Shown one piece after another: positions 14,405 through 22,907 of a stretch of 24,627 nt of DNA. The translations under genes were made by a program, and so were the position numbers. A model generated the notes under the pieces. The model did no database searches. It had not been told where the DNA came from and saw only the letters and a list, made by a program, of their open reading frames with translations. Position 1 is the first letter of the stretch, and each line of letters starts with the position of its first letter. The stretch is from Miltoncostaeales bacterium (GTDB lineage: Bacteria; Actinomycetota; Thermoleophilia; Miltoncostaeales; Miltoncostaeaceae), in NCBI GenBank assembly GCA_030829765.1, contig JAUROO010000137.1, forward strand, positions 1-24,627. Reading direction: 5' to 3'.

Positions 14405-15331
14405 ATCATCGACCGCAGCAGCACGACCCCCCGCGCAGGGATCGCATGGCGCCGCCGGCTCGCCGGCCTCGTCGCCGTCGCGCTCCTTGGCGCGGGCGCC
14501 CCGGCGGTCGTGGCATCGCCGATGCCCGACCAGATCCCCGGTGGCGGGCAGGGCGTCGCGCCGGAGGGTTCGGGAATCGCCCCGCAGCCCGTGGCGAGCG
14601 CGCCGGCACCCGATCCCGCGGCGGCCGCCACGCCGCCGGCAGCGACCACCCCGGCAGCGACGCCCGCCGCGGTGCTCCGCTACGGCATGCGCGGGGCGGA
14701 CGTGAAGCGGCTGCAGCGCGCGCTTCGCAAGGCGCGCGTTCGCGTGCCCGTGGACGGCCGGTACGGCAAGAAGACCCGCGCCGGCGTGCGCATCTTCCAG
14801 CGCCGCATGAAGGTGCGTGCCACGGGCGTGGCCGACGCCAAGGTGCTGAAGCGGCTGCGCATCAAGGTTCGCACCGTCGCCACGAGCCCCGTGGCGTTCA
14901 CCGGCAGCGCCCGGTACCTGCGGGTGTTCCCGGTGGTCGGTGACTACAGCTACTCAAACGACTTCGGCGACCCGCGCGGGCAGGGCTCGCATCAGGGGAA
15001 CGACATCATCGGCAAGATCGGCATGACGCTGGTGGCATGCGCCGACGGCACCATCAAGCGGCTGACGCGGTCGGAGACCGGCCTGGGCGGCATCTGGATC
15101 TGGCTCGAGGATGCCGAGGGCAATGAGTACTACTACGCGCACATGCACACGATTGCGCCTGAGCTCAGCGCCGGGTCGAAGGTGACCGCCGGCCAGGTGG
15201 TGGGCACGATGGGCATGACCGGCGACGCGCGCGGAACCGTGCCGCACCTGCACTTCGAGATCCGGCCCAACGGCGGGGGGTCCATCAACCCCTTCAACGA
15301 ACTTCGCGCCGTGGACCCGCAGAGGAAGTAG
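14348..15331 (+). CDS. Secreted peptidoglycan-binding M23 (LytM-type) peptidase
   Basis: 327 aa if the GTG at 14348 is used. Order: basic N-terminus, hydrophobic signal segment (LAGLVAVALLGAGAP) and cleavage near VVAS, an Ala/Pro-rich linker, a PG_binding_1 domain (about 110-165, LRYGMRGADVKRLQRAL to VRIFQRRMKV), then an M23 zinc endopeptidase domain with HQGND (H215, D219) and HLHFE (H300, H302). It should bind and cut peptide cross-links in the wall. The start is uncertain: the GTG puts about 19 extra residues through a strong hairpin, while the only Shine-Dalgarno sequence (GGGAG) is ideally spaced for the in-frame ATC codons at 14405 or 14408. No ATG or TTG is in frame nearby. Confidence 0.85.
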   Translation: MTYSHGGARSAGRGGKGARIIDRSSTTPRAGIAWRRRLAGLVAVALLGAGAPAVVASPMPDQIPGGGQGVAPEGSGIAPQPVASAPAPDPAAAATPPAATTPAATPAAVLRYGMRGADVKRLQRALRKARVRVPVDGRYGKKTRAGVRIFQRRMKVRATGVADAKVLKRLRIKVRTVATSPVAFTGSARYLRVFPVVGDYSYSNDFGDPRGQGSHQGNDIIGKIGMTLVACADGTIKRLTRSETGLGGIWIWLEDAEGNEYYYAHMHTIAPELSAGSKVTAGQVVGTMGMTGDARGTVPHLHFEIRPNGGGSINPFNELRAVDPQRK

Positions 15332-15348
15332 CGAACCTGCAACGCCGG

Positions 15349-15383
15349 CGGCGGGCGGGCCTGTAGGACCGGGCCCCCCGCCG
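15349..15383. terminator. GC-rich hairpin between the two M23 genes, next to the downstream start
   Basis: CGGCGGG/CCCGCCG plus GGGCC/GGCCC gives 12 bp with a single bulged C and a 10-nt loop. It ends only 4 nt before the ATG at 15388. It may terminate the upstream transcript or, if read through, restrain translation of the second M23 gene. No T-tract follows. Confidence 0.45.
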
Positions 15384-15387
15384 TCGA

Positions 15388-16605
15388 ATGCGCTTCCCCG
15401 TGAGGCGGATTGCATCAACCGGCAGCGCGGCCTGCGTGCTCGCCCTGGCGGGGCTCATGCTGGTGCCCTCGGGCGCACCGGCACCCGGGGTTGTGGAGCG
15501 CAAGCAGGCGGTGGACCGCCGGCTGTACAGCGCCGAGGCCCGCCTGCGCGCGGCAATCGATCGCCAGGCCGTGCTCACGTCCGACCTCGCCACCATCAAC
15601 CGGCGCCTGCGTGAGGTGCGGGGGCGTCTCGCCCCGCTGGCGGCGCGACGGGATGAGGCCGTGCGGGCGCATCGCCTGGCCCGCGGCACGCTGGTGCAGG
15701 TGAACCGCGACCTGGCGTTCCAGCGCCGGCAACTGCGCATCGCCACCAGCCGCCTGCGTGTGCAGAGGCAGGCGCTGGCCGAGCGCATTCGCGAGATCTA
15801 CCGCACCGAGGACGACGACCCACTGCTCGGGTTGCTGCAGGGCGGCAGCCTGGCCGAAATCGCGGGCGCGGCATCGGGCATCGAGCGCGCCACCGACCGC
15901 GACCGCGACATGATCGATTCGGTGGCGCGGTACCGGAACCTCACGCGCACCTCGGCCGCGCGCATCGCGGTACTGCAGGAGCGTGCCGCGGCCGCCGAGG
16001 CCCGCACGGCGGGCCGTGCCGCGGCGGCCACCGCTGCGGCCCGCGACCTCGACGTGGAACAGCGGGTGCTGCGCCGCACGAAGCGCGTGCGCACCCGCAT
16101 GCTGGGCGCCATCCGGGTGGACCGCGACCACATCGAGGACGACACCCGGGAATTGCGTGAGCAGTCGTTCGCGTTGGCGCGGCGCATCGCCGAGATCCAG
16201 GGCGTTCCCTACGCCGAGCCGGCTGATACCACCCCATCGGCGGCGGGCTTCACCTGGCCGACCTCCGGCCAGATCACCTCGGGGTTCGGGCCCCGCTGGG
16301 GGCGCATGCACCAGGGGCTCGACATCGCTGCGCCCACGGGGCGGCCCATCACGGCCGCGAAGTCCGGCACGGTCATCGTGGCCGGGTGGTCGGGGGGCTA
16401 CGGCCAGCTGGTGGTGATCGACCACGGCGGGGGACTCGCCACCGCGTACGCGCACCAGAGCCGCATCGCGGTGAGGACCGGCGACCCCGTGACCCAGGGC
16501 GGCCTGGTGGGGTTCGTCGGCAGCACCGGCCACTCGACCGGTCCCCACCTGCACTTCGAGGTGCGGGTGAACGGCGCCGCACGCGACCCGCTGCCGTACC
16601 TCTAG
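15388..16605 (+). CDS. Secreted coiled-coil M23 peptidase (EnvC/NlpD-like)
   Basis: 405 aa. The N-terminal signal peptide (MRFPVRR, hydrophobic to about residue 28) is followed by a long Arg/Ala-rich coiled coil (about 38-275, for example LRAAIDRQAVLTSDLATINR). The M23 domain occupies about 290-405, with HQGLD (H308, D312), TAYAHQ and HLHFE (H387, H389), so zinc ligands and the catalytic His are intact. The layout is that of EnvC-type proteins; those with intact sites may cut peptide bonds directly, while degenerate ones activate amidases at division. Intact residues favour direct D,D- or L,D-endopeptidase action. It lies 56 bp after the first M23 gene, with a strong hairpin between them. No Shine-Dalgarno sequence or close TAnnnT is visible. 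Confidence 0.9.
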   Translation: MRFPVRRIASTGSAACVLALAGLMLVPSGAPAPGVVERKQAVDRRLYSAEARLRAAIDRQAVLTSDLATINRRLREVRGRLAPLAARRDEAVRAHRLARGTLVQVNRDLAFQRRQLRIATSRLRVQRQALAERIREIYRTEDDDPLLGLLQGGSLAEIAGAASGIERATDRDRDMIDSVARYRNLTRTSAARIAVLQERAAAAEARTAGRAAAATAAARDLDVEQRVLRRTKRVRTRMLGAIRVDRDHIEDDTRELREQSFALARRIAEIQGVPYAEPADTTPSAAGFTWPTSGQITSGFGPRWGRMHQGLDIAAPTGRPITAAKSGTVIVAGWSGGYGQLVVIDHGGGLATAYAHQSRIAVRTGDPVTQGGLVGFVGSTGHSTGPHLHFEVRVNGAARDPLPYL

Positions 16606-16616
16606 GCGCGCGCGTC

Positions 16617-16652
16617 TACACTCCGGCGGTCCCGCGCCCGACGTCGAGAGGA
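16617..16652 (+). promoter_or_regulatory. Putative -10 and Shine-Dalgarno of argG
   Basis: TACACT (16617-16622) would start transcription near 16629. AGAGGA (16647-16652) lies 8 nt before TTG 16661 and 17 nt before the ATG at 16670, so it supports the TTG as the true start. Confidence 0.5.
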
Positions 16653-16660
16653 TCCGCGCG

Positions 16661-17923
16661 TTGTCACAGATGCAGCCCGTCGCCAAGACCGCCCAGTACC
16701 TGGCCGAGCCGCACGAGGTCCACCGCGTGGTCCTCCTGTACTCGGGCGGGCTCGACACCTCGGTGATGCTCAAGTGGATCCAGGACGAGTACGACGCCGA
16801 GGTGGTGGCGCTGTGCATCGACCTGGGCCAGCCCGAGGACGACTTCGCGGCCATCCTCCAGAAGGCCGTGGACCTGGGGGCCGTGGAGAGCCTGGTGGTG
16901 GACGCCCGTGAGGAGTTCGCCCGCGACTACGTGGCGCCGGCCATCAAGGCGAACGCGCGCTATCAGGGTGGCTACCCGCTGTTCACGTCGCTGGGGCGCC
17001 CGCTCATCGCGAAGCTCGCGGTGCAGGAGGCCCGCCGCCATGGCTGCGACACCATCGCGCACGGCTGCACGGGCAAGGGCAACGACCAGGTGCGCATCGA
17101 GGCCACCATCGCCACGCTCGCGCCCGAACTCAAGATCATCGCGCCGGTCCGTGAGTGGCAGATGGGCCGTGACGAGGAGATCGCGTACGCGCACGAGCAC
17201 GGCATCCCCGTGAGCTCCAGCGTGGAGCGCCCGTACTCGATCGACGACAACCTGTGGGGGCGCTCCAGCGAGGGCGGGATCATCGAGGACCTGACCAAGG
17301 CGATCCCGGATGACGTCTTCCAGCTGGTCACCCCGCCCACCATGGCTCCCGACACGCCCGAGCACATCCTGATCGGCTTCCGCGGGGGGCTGCCCATCAG
17401 CCTCGACGAGGTCGAGATGCCCCTGCACGAGATCATCCCGGCAATCGCCGAGCGCGCGTGCCGCAACGGGGTGGGCATCCTGGACCACATCGAGGACCGC
17501 GTGGTCGGCCTGAAGGTGCGCGACGTGTACGAGGTGCCGGCGGCCACGGTGATCCTGGAGGCCCATCGCGAGATGGAGAAGCTGGTGTGCACCGGCCGCC
17601 AGAACGCCCTGAAGCCAAACCTCGACCTTCTGTGGGCGCAGATGGCCTACGAGGGCCTGTGGTACGAGCCGCTCATGCAGGACCTCAACGCGTTCATGGA
17701 TCACGTGAACCGCAAGGTGGAGGGCACGGTGACCGTGCGCCTGTACAAGGGCTCGGCCACCGTGGTGACCCGCGACTCGCCCATCGCCCTGTATGACCGC
17801 ACCCTCGCCACGTTCGACGCCGATCCCAGCTTCTCGCAGAACGCGAGCCCGGGGTTCATCGAGTTGTTCAGCCTGCAGAGCCGCATGGCCCACCAGATCG
17901 CCGAGGCCCGCGACCTGGGGTGA
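16661..17923 (+). CDS. argG: Argininosuccinate synthase
   Basis: 420 aa from TTG 16661. The enzyme joins citrulline and aspartate with ATP to give argininosuccinate, the penultimate step of arginine synthesis. The PP-loop LLYSGGLDTSVMLKW (S28-S34) follows a 22-residue N-terminal extension. GCTGKGNDQVRIE (G135 on), SVERPYSIDDNLWGRS and YEGLWYEP are also present. The C-terminal multimerisation helix is present. TTG is chosen over the ATG at 16670 because AGAGGA is correctly spaced only for TTG. It stands alone here, with no other arginine-biosynthesis gene adjacent. Confidence 0.96.
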   Translation: MSQMQPVAKTAQYLAEPHEVHRVVLLYSGGLDTSVMLKWIQDEYDAEVVALCIDLGQPEDDFAAILQKAVDLGAVESLVVDAREEFARDYVAPAIKANARYQGGYPLFTSLGRPLIAKLAVQEARRHGCDTIAHGCTGKGNDQVRIEATIATLAPELKIIAPVREWQMGRDEEIAYAHEHGIPVSSSVERPYSIDDNLWGRSSEGGIIEDLTKAIPDDVFQLVTPPTMAPDTPEHILIGFRGGLPISLDEVEMPLHEIIPAIAERACRNGVGILDHIEDRVVGLKVRDVYEVPAATVILEAHREMEKLVCTGRQNALKPNLDLLWAQMAYEGLWYEPLMQDLNAFMDHVNRKVEGTVTVRLYKGSATVVTRDSPIALYDRTLATFDADPSFSQNASPGFIELFSLQSRMAHQIAEARDLG

Positions 17924-17956
17924 GGACCCCTGACATCGCGCGTCGGGGGTGGGCGG

Positions 17957-17962
17957 TAGGTT
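17957..17962 (+). promoter_or_regulatory. Putative -10 hexamer of dnaE
   Basis: TAGGTT, 7 nt before the dnaE GTG at 17970, fitting a leaderless start. A CTGACA sequence at 17930-17935 is 21 bp away, too far for a standard -35. Confidence 0.45.
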
Positions 17963-17969
17963 TCCGCCG

Positions 17970-20900
17970 GTGAGCAGTCCCACGCCCTTCGCCCACCTGC
18001 ACGTCCACTCCGACTACTCCATCCTGGACGGGGCGTGCAAGATCCCGCGGCTGCTGGATCGCGTGGAGGAGCTGGAGCAGAGCGCCGTCGCGCTCACCGA
18101 TCACGGGGTGATGAGCGGCGCGGTGGAGCTCTACCGCGAGGCGTCGAAGAGGGGCATCACGCCGATCGTGGGGCTGGAGGCGTACGTGGTGCCGGATCAC
18201 CGCGCGCGGCCCGGGCGTGAACGGCGCAACCACCTCACGCTCCTGGCCGAGAGCACCGAGGGCTACTACAACCTCATCCGCATGTGCTCGGCCGGCTACC
18301 TGGAGGGCTACCACCGGCGGCCGCGCATCGACCACGACCTCATGAGCCGCCACGCCGAGGGCGTCGTCGTGCTGTCGGGGTGCCTGTCGGGCACCATCTG
18401 CTCGCGCCTGGCCGATGAGGACCTGGGCGGGGCGCGTGAGGAGCTGGACACCCTGTGCCAGATCTTCGGGCCCGAGGACGTCTACCTCGAGCTCCAGGAC
18501 TCCGGGATCGCATCGCAGAAGCGGATCAATCAGCACCTGGCCACGCTGGCGGCGGAGACCGGCCGCACCATGGTGGCCACCGGCGACGTGCACTACATCT
18601 GCCACCAGGACGCCGAGAGCCATGAGGCCCTGCTGGCCATCCAGACGCGCGACGTGCTGTCGAACCCCAACCGCTTCAAGTTCGACACGCAGGAGTTCTT
18701 CATCAAGTCGGCCGACGAGATGCTGGCCGCGCTGCCGGACTTCCCCGACTCCATCCCCGCCACCATGGAGATCGCCGGCCGCTGCAGCGGCCTGGACCTG
18801 CCGCTCGGCGACATCAAGCTGCCGGTGTTCCCGGTGCCCACGGGCGAGTCGGACGACGTGTACCTGGAGCGGCTGTGCCGCGAGGGACTCGACCGGCGCT
18901 ACGGCGAGGGCAACTGGCCGGCCGAGGCCGAGGACCGCCTCCGGTTTGAGCTCGACACCATCAAGGAGATGGGGTTCTCCTCGTACTTCCTGATCGTGTG
19001 GGACTACATCAAGTGGTCGCGCGACAACGGGGTGGCGGTGGGGCCGGGGCGTGGATCAGCCGCCGGGTCGCTGGTGGCCTTCTCGCTGCGCATCACCGAC
19101 CTGGACCCCCTGGAGCACGGCCTCCTGTTCGAGCGCTTCCTGAACCCGGGCCGGAAGTCCATGCCCGACATCGACACCGACTTCTCGGTGGGTGGTCGCG
19201 ATCGCGTGGTGGCCTACGTCACCCAGAAGTACGGCGCCGAGGCGGTGGCGCGCATCGGGACCTTCGGCAAGTTGCTGGCGCGCGCGGTGGTGCGCGACTC
19301 GGGCCGCGTGCTGGGCGTCTCCTACGGCCAGGTGGACCGCATCGCGAAGCTGGTGCCCGACAAGCTGGGCATCAAGCTGGACGAGGCCGCCGCACCCGGC
19401 GGCGAGCTCGCGGCCGCAATGGAGACCGATGAGGCGGCGCGCCGCATCGTGGAGGTGGCGCGTCCGCTGGAGGGGCTGGTGCGCAACGAGGGCGTGCACG
19501 CCGCCGGCGTCGTCATCGCGCCGGGTGCGGTGACCGACTACCTACCGGTGCGGGTGGACGACCAGGGGGCCGTGGTCACCCAGGTCCCGGACCACGACGT
19601 CGAGGCGCTCGGCCTGCTGAAGATGGACTTCCTGGGCCTGCGCAACCTGGACATCATCCAGGACGCCCTGCGGCTGGTGCGCGACACCACGGGCGAGGAC
19701 CTCGACATCGAGGCCATCCCCATGGACGACGCGCCCACCTACCGCATGCTGGCCCGCGGCGATGCGCTGGGGGTGTTCCAGTTCGAGTCGTCGGGCATGC
19801 GCGACGCCCTCCGCGAGGTGCGCCCCACGGAGTTCGCCGACCTGGTCGCGCTGGTGGCGCTCTACCGCCCGGGCCCCATGGCGTTCATCCCCACCTACGC
19901 GCGCAACAAGCGCGACCCCAGCCGCATCCGGTTCGCCGACCCCCGGCTGGAGCCCATCACGGGCCCCACGTACTCGGTGGCGGTGTACCAGGAGCAGCTC
20001 ATGCAGATCTCCCGTGCGCTCGCGGGGTTCTCGCCCGCCCGCGCGGACGACCTGCGCAAGGCGGTGGGGAAGAAGGACAAGGAGCTGATGGCGTCCCTGC
20101 GCGACGAGTTCGTGCAGGGGTGCATTGATTCCGGCACCGATCCGGACGTGGCCGACGACCTGTGGGGCCTGTGCGAGGCCGCAGGGGATTACTCGTTCAA
20201 CAAGTCGCATGCCGCCTGCTACGCGCTGCTGGCGTACCGCACTGCGTACCTCAAGGCCAATCACCCCGCCGAGTACATGGCGGCGGTGCTGACGTCGGTC
20301 ATGGACACCAAGGACCGTGTGCCCTTCTACGTGGCCGCGTGCACCGACATGGGCATGGAGGTGCTTCCGCCCGACGTCAACCAGTCCGAGTCCGGGTTCG
20401 CCGTCACGGGCGAGCGCGAGATCCGCTTCGGGCTGACCGCCGTGAAGGGGGTGGGCGAGAACGCCGTCCATGCTCTGGTCGACCAGCGCACCTCCGACGG
20501 CCCCTACACCTCCATCTGGGACTTCTGCCGACGCGTCGACCCGGCCCAGTTGAACAAGCGCGCCCTCGAGAGCCTGATCCGCGGCGGCGCGCTGGACTGC
20601 ACCGGCGCGAGCCGCGCCGGCATGCTGGATGCCCTGCCCGCCGCCATGGCCCAGGCCGCCAAGCGCCGCAACGACCAGGCCGCGGGGCAGGAGTCGCTGT
20701 TCGGCCTGCTGGAGGACGCCGGCGCGGGGTCGTTGGACGCAGATCTGCCCATCACGATGCCCGAGATGGACAAGGACGACCTGCTGGCGGGTGAGAAGGA
20801 GGCCATTGGCCTCTATGTGTCCAGCCACCCCCTGGCCGACTGCCGGCGGCAGCTGAGGCGCCTGACCACGATGACCATCGGCGAGGTCGGTACGTGCGCC

Positions 20901-21401
20901 GATGGGCAGTCAGTCACCCTGGGCGGAATCGTGGGTGCGGTGAAGAACATCACCACCAAGCGCGGCGAGCCCATGGCATTCGTGCGCCTCGACGACCTCG
21001 AGGGGCAGATCGAGGTGGTGGTGGTGCCGCAGGTCCTCGCCGCCGCGCGGGAGATCCTCGCCGAGGACTCCCTGGTGCTCATCACGGGGCGCATCGACCA
21101 GAAGGGCGAGGGCGAGACCAAGCTGGTGGCCCAGGCCGTGGAGCCCTTCCAGCCCGACCCGGCCGACGAGGAGGACCGCCTGCTGCTGGAGGTGGATGCC
21201 TCGCGTTTCGCGCAGGCCGACATGGGGCTGCTGAAGAAGCTGTTCAGCGATCACCCCGGGGAGGCCTGCGTGATCGTGGCCCTGCGCACGCCGGAGGGGG
21301 AGACCCGCATGCGCCTGGGCCGCGAGTACCAGGTGGACCCGGCTGACCGCGGGCTGCTGGCCTCGCTCAAGTCGATGTTCGGCGAGCGCGCCGTGGCTTG
21401 A
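17970..21401 (+). CDS. dnaE: DNA polymerase III alpha subunit (replicative DnaE)
   Basis: 1143 aa. Main replicative polymerase. The N-terminal PHP domain keeps what appear to be all nine metal ligands of proofreading PHPs: H11, H13, D20, H45, E70, H88, C138 (SGCLSG), D206 and H208 (GDVHYI). It therefore probably carries its own 3'-5' exonuclease, as in mycobacterial DnaE1. The polymerase core has GPGRGSAAGSL, PDIDTDF (catalytic D400, D402) and MDFLGLRNLDI (third Asp, D553). Further on are an internal clamp-binding motif QESLF (907-911) and an OB fold (about 982-1050). Length and features fit DnaE1 rather than the error-prone DnaE2/ImuC. GTG 17970 is chosen by the TAGGTT hexamer and by the conserved FAHLHVHSDYS. 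Confidence 0.97.
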   Translation: MSSPTPFAHLHVHSDYSILDGACKIPRLLDRVEELEQSAVALTDHGVMSGAVELYREASKRGITPIVGLEAYVVPDHRARPGRERRNHLTLLAESTEGYYNLIRMCSAGYLEGYHRRPRIDHDLMSRHAEGVVVLSGCLSGTICSRLADEDLGGAREELDTLCQIFGPEDVYLELQDSGIASQKRINQHLATLAAETGRTMVATGDVHYICHQDAESHEALLAIQTRDVLSNPNRFKFDTQEFFIKSADEMLAALPDFPDSIPATMEIAGRCSGLDLPLGDIKLPVFPVPTGESDDVYLERLCREGLDRRYGEGNWPAEAEDRLRFELDTIKEMGFSSYFLIVWDYIKWSRDNGVAVGPGRGSAAGSLVAFSLRITDLDPLEHGLLFERFLNPGRKSMPDIDTDFSVGGRDRVVAYVTQKYGAEAVARIGTFGKLLARAVVRDSGRVLGVSYGQVDRIAKLVPDKLGIKLDEAAAPGGELAAAMETDEAARRIVEVARPLEGLVRNEGVHAAGVVIAPGAVTDYLPVRVDDQGAVVTQVPDHDVEALGLLKMDFLGLRNLDIIQDALRLVRDTTGEDLDIEAIPMDDAPTYRMLARGDALGVFQFESSGMRDALREVRPTEFADLVALVALYRPGPMAFIPTYARNKRDPSRIRFADPRLEPITGPTYSVAVYQEQLMQISRALAGFSPARADDLRKAVGKKDKELMASLRDEFVQGCIDSGTDPDVADDLWGLCEAAGDYSFNKSHAACYALLAYRTAYLKANHPAEYMAAVLTSVMDTKDRVPFYVAACTDMGMEVLPPDVNQSESGFAVTGEREIRFGLTAVKGVGENAVHALVDQRTSDGPYTSIWDFCRRVDPAQLNKRALESLIRGGALDCTGASRAGMLDALPAAMAQAAKRRNDQAAGQESLFGLLEDAGAGSLDADLPITMPEMDKDDLLAGEKEAIGLYVSSHPLADCRRQLRRLTTMTIGEVGTCADGQSVTLGGIVGAVKNITTKRGEPMAFVRLDDLEGQIEVVVVPQVLAAAREILAEDSLVLITGRIDQKGEGETKLVAQAVEPFQPDPADEEDRLLLEVDASRFAQADMGLLKKLFSDHPGEACVIVALRTPEGETRMRLGREYQVDPADRGLLASLKSMFGERAVA

Positions 21402-21432
21402 TCGCCCGGGTGGCGCGCGCTTCACTGGGGCC

Positions 21433-21819
21433 GTGAGCAATCCTCCCCATCACGGATCGTGCCGCGCCTGCCCCGTGCGGTGCGAGCGTGTGGTGTACCC
21501 GGCGCACTGCGTGGCCACTGAGTGCCCGCGCATGTATGCGCACGACGCCGATGGCGTGCGGTGGATCGGCTGCATTGACGGCGTGTTCACTGCCGAGGTC
21601 GACCTGCGTCGGCTGCAGGAGCAGGAGGCGGCGCACCCGGGGTTCGGAGCGCTGCGCGCCGAGGGCGCGCCGGGCGCCCGCTGCAAGGCCGCCGTTGACA
21701 TGACGTTTCCTCACCGCGACGACGGGCAGTGCACCGAGAAGGCATTCCGCACCGCGCACCCGCGGGCGGCGGACGGGCGCGAACCGGTCACCACGCGCAG
21801 GGCACTGCCGGGCTCCTAG
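21433..21819 (+). CDS. Cys-rich putative metal-binding protein, function unknown
   Basis: 128 aa, GTG start. It contains eight cysteines: C10, C13, C17, C26 and C31 (SCRACPVRCERVVYPAHC then TECPRMYAHD), C47 (IGCIDG), C84 and C100. His25 and His37 are nearby. The N-terminal C-x2-C-x3-C-x8-C-x4-C block suggests a zinc or Fe-S site. The segment GVFTAEVDLRRL and the aromatic residues before C47 suggest a small folded domain. No signal peptide or membrane helix is present. I have an impression of similar small proteins in Thermoleophilia genomes but cannot name a family. It starts 31 bp after dnaE, may be transcribed with it, and shares the terminal CTAG with the convergent gene. Confidence 0.75.
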   Translation: MSNPPHHGSCRACPVRCERVVYPAHCVATECPRMYAHDADGVRWIGCIDGVFTAEVDLRRLQEQEAAHPGFGALRAEGAPGARCKAAVDMTFPHRDDGQCTEKAFRTAHPRAADGREPVTTRRALPGS

Positions 21820-22907
21820 CGCGGTGCCATGTGCCCGAGGCGGCGCATGGTGGTGAGCGCCTCATCCATCAACTCGTCCATCACCTGCCCCGCCGGCCGG
21901 TCGGGCCCCGCGAGTGACGCTGCCTGGCCTGCCCAGAGCGCCATGTGCTCGGGATCGTCGGCGGCCATCGCCGCCCGGCGTATGTCGGCTGTCGCGGCGT
22001 TCTGGCGTGGCCACCCCAATGCCCCGGGAACGTCGAGCGCGCGCGTGACCGAGTTGGGCAGTCCGCGGGCCGGCCGGCCCGACAGCGATCGGGTGATGAT
22101 CGTCTCATCATCGCTCGCGTCGCGCAGGCGCTCGCGCCAGCCCCTGGGCACGCCCGCCTCGTTGGTCACGAGGAATGCCGTGCCCATTTGCACGCCGGAG
22201 GCACCGAGGGCCAGCGCAGCCGCGACCCCGCTCCCATCCATGATGCCCCCCGCGGCGACCACCGGTACCTCCACGGCGCCCACCACCTGCCGCACGAGCG
22301 CCAGCGTCCCGACGAGCGGCACCGGCGCATCCGCCGGCACCTCGATGTTCGAACGGTGGCCACCGGCCTCGGCGCCCTGCGCCACCACCGCATCTGCCCC
22401 GGACTCCACCATGCGCACCGCATCCCCGACGGTGCTGGCCATGGCGATCAGCATCGCGCCCGCGGCGTGCGCGATTCCCTCGATGGGCGAGGGGTCACCC
22501 AGGCCCGTCGCCACCACCGATGCCCCGGCGGCAAGGCCGGCCTCCACCAACTCCCGCGGGGACGCCGGTTCGGGTGCCGGGGGCGGTGGATGGGGAAGGC
22601 CCATCTGCCCGCGCAGCCCGGAGAGCACGGCGTCCATGCGCGCGGGGTCGGCGCCGCCCCTGGGCACCTCCGGCGAGATCAGTACGTTCACCCCGACGGG
22701 TGCGCCACCCGACATGTCCACCGCGGCTCGCACGACGGCCTCGACGGCATCCGGCTGCATCCCGGCAACGCCGAAGACACCGAGGCCGCCCGCCCGTGAC
22801 ACTGCGGCGACCAATTCCGGGGTCGTCGGCCCGCCGGCCATCCCGGCCAGGAGAACCGGCCGATCGATGCCCAGCAGCCGTGTGAGCGGCGTGGCGATGC
22901 CAGTCAT
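21816..22907 (-). CDS. Nitronate monooxygenase / 2-nitropropane dioxygenase family flavoprotein
   Basis: 363 aa TIM-barrel FMN enzyme. The N-terminal PVLLAGMAGGPTTPELVAAV and AGGLG are the first flavin-contact elements. AQGAEAGGHR carries the catalytic His184, AAGGI (218-222) binds the FMN phosphate and GASGVQMGTAFL follows. The set fits class I NMO-type proteins, which oxidise alkyl nitronates such as propionate 3-nitronate; many family members instead have unknown or enoyl-reductase-like roles, so the substrate is open. The ATG overlaps the stop of the 98-aa gene (ATGA, 22904-22907), and both appear to be read from a promoter covered by an SOS box. The stop shares CTAG with the convergent Cys-rich gene. 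Confidence 0.87.
   Translation of the reverse strand: MTGIATPLTRLLGIDRPVLLAGMAGGPTTPELVAAVSRAGGLGVFGVAGMQPDAVEAVVRAAVDMSGGAPVGVNVLISPEVPRGGADPARMDAVLSGLRGQMGLPHPPPPAPEPASPRELVEAGLAAGASVVATGLGDPSPIEGIAHAAGAMLIAMASTVGDAVRMVESGADAVVAQGAEAGGHRSNIEVPADAPVPLVGTLALVRQVVGAVEVPVVAAGGIMDGSGVAAALALGASGVQMGTAFLVTNEAGVPRGWRERLRDASDDETIITRSLSGRPARGLPNSVTRALDVPGALGWPRQNAATADIRRAAMAADDPEHMALWAGQAASLAGPDRPAGQVMDELMDEALTTMRRLGHMAPR

Noticed and set aside
17930..17962. CTGACA plus TAGGTT as a full -35/-10 promoter for dnaE
   Set aside because: The spacing is 21 bp, outside the normal 16-18 bp range. Only the -10 is retained.
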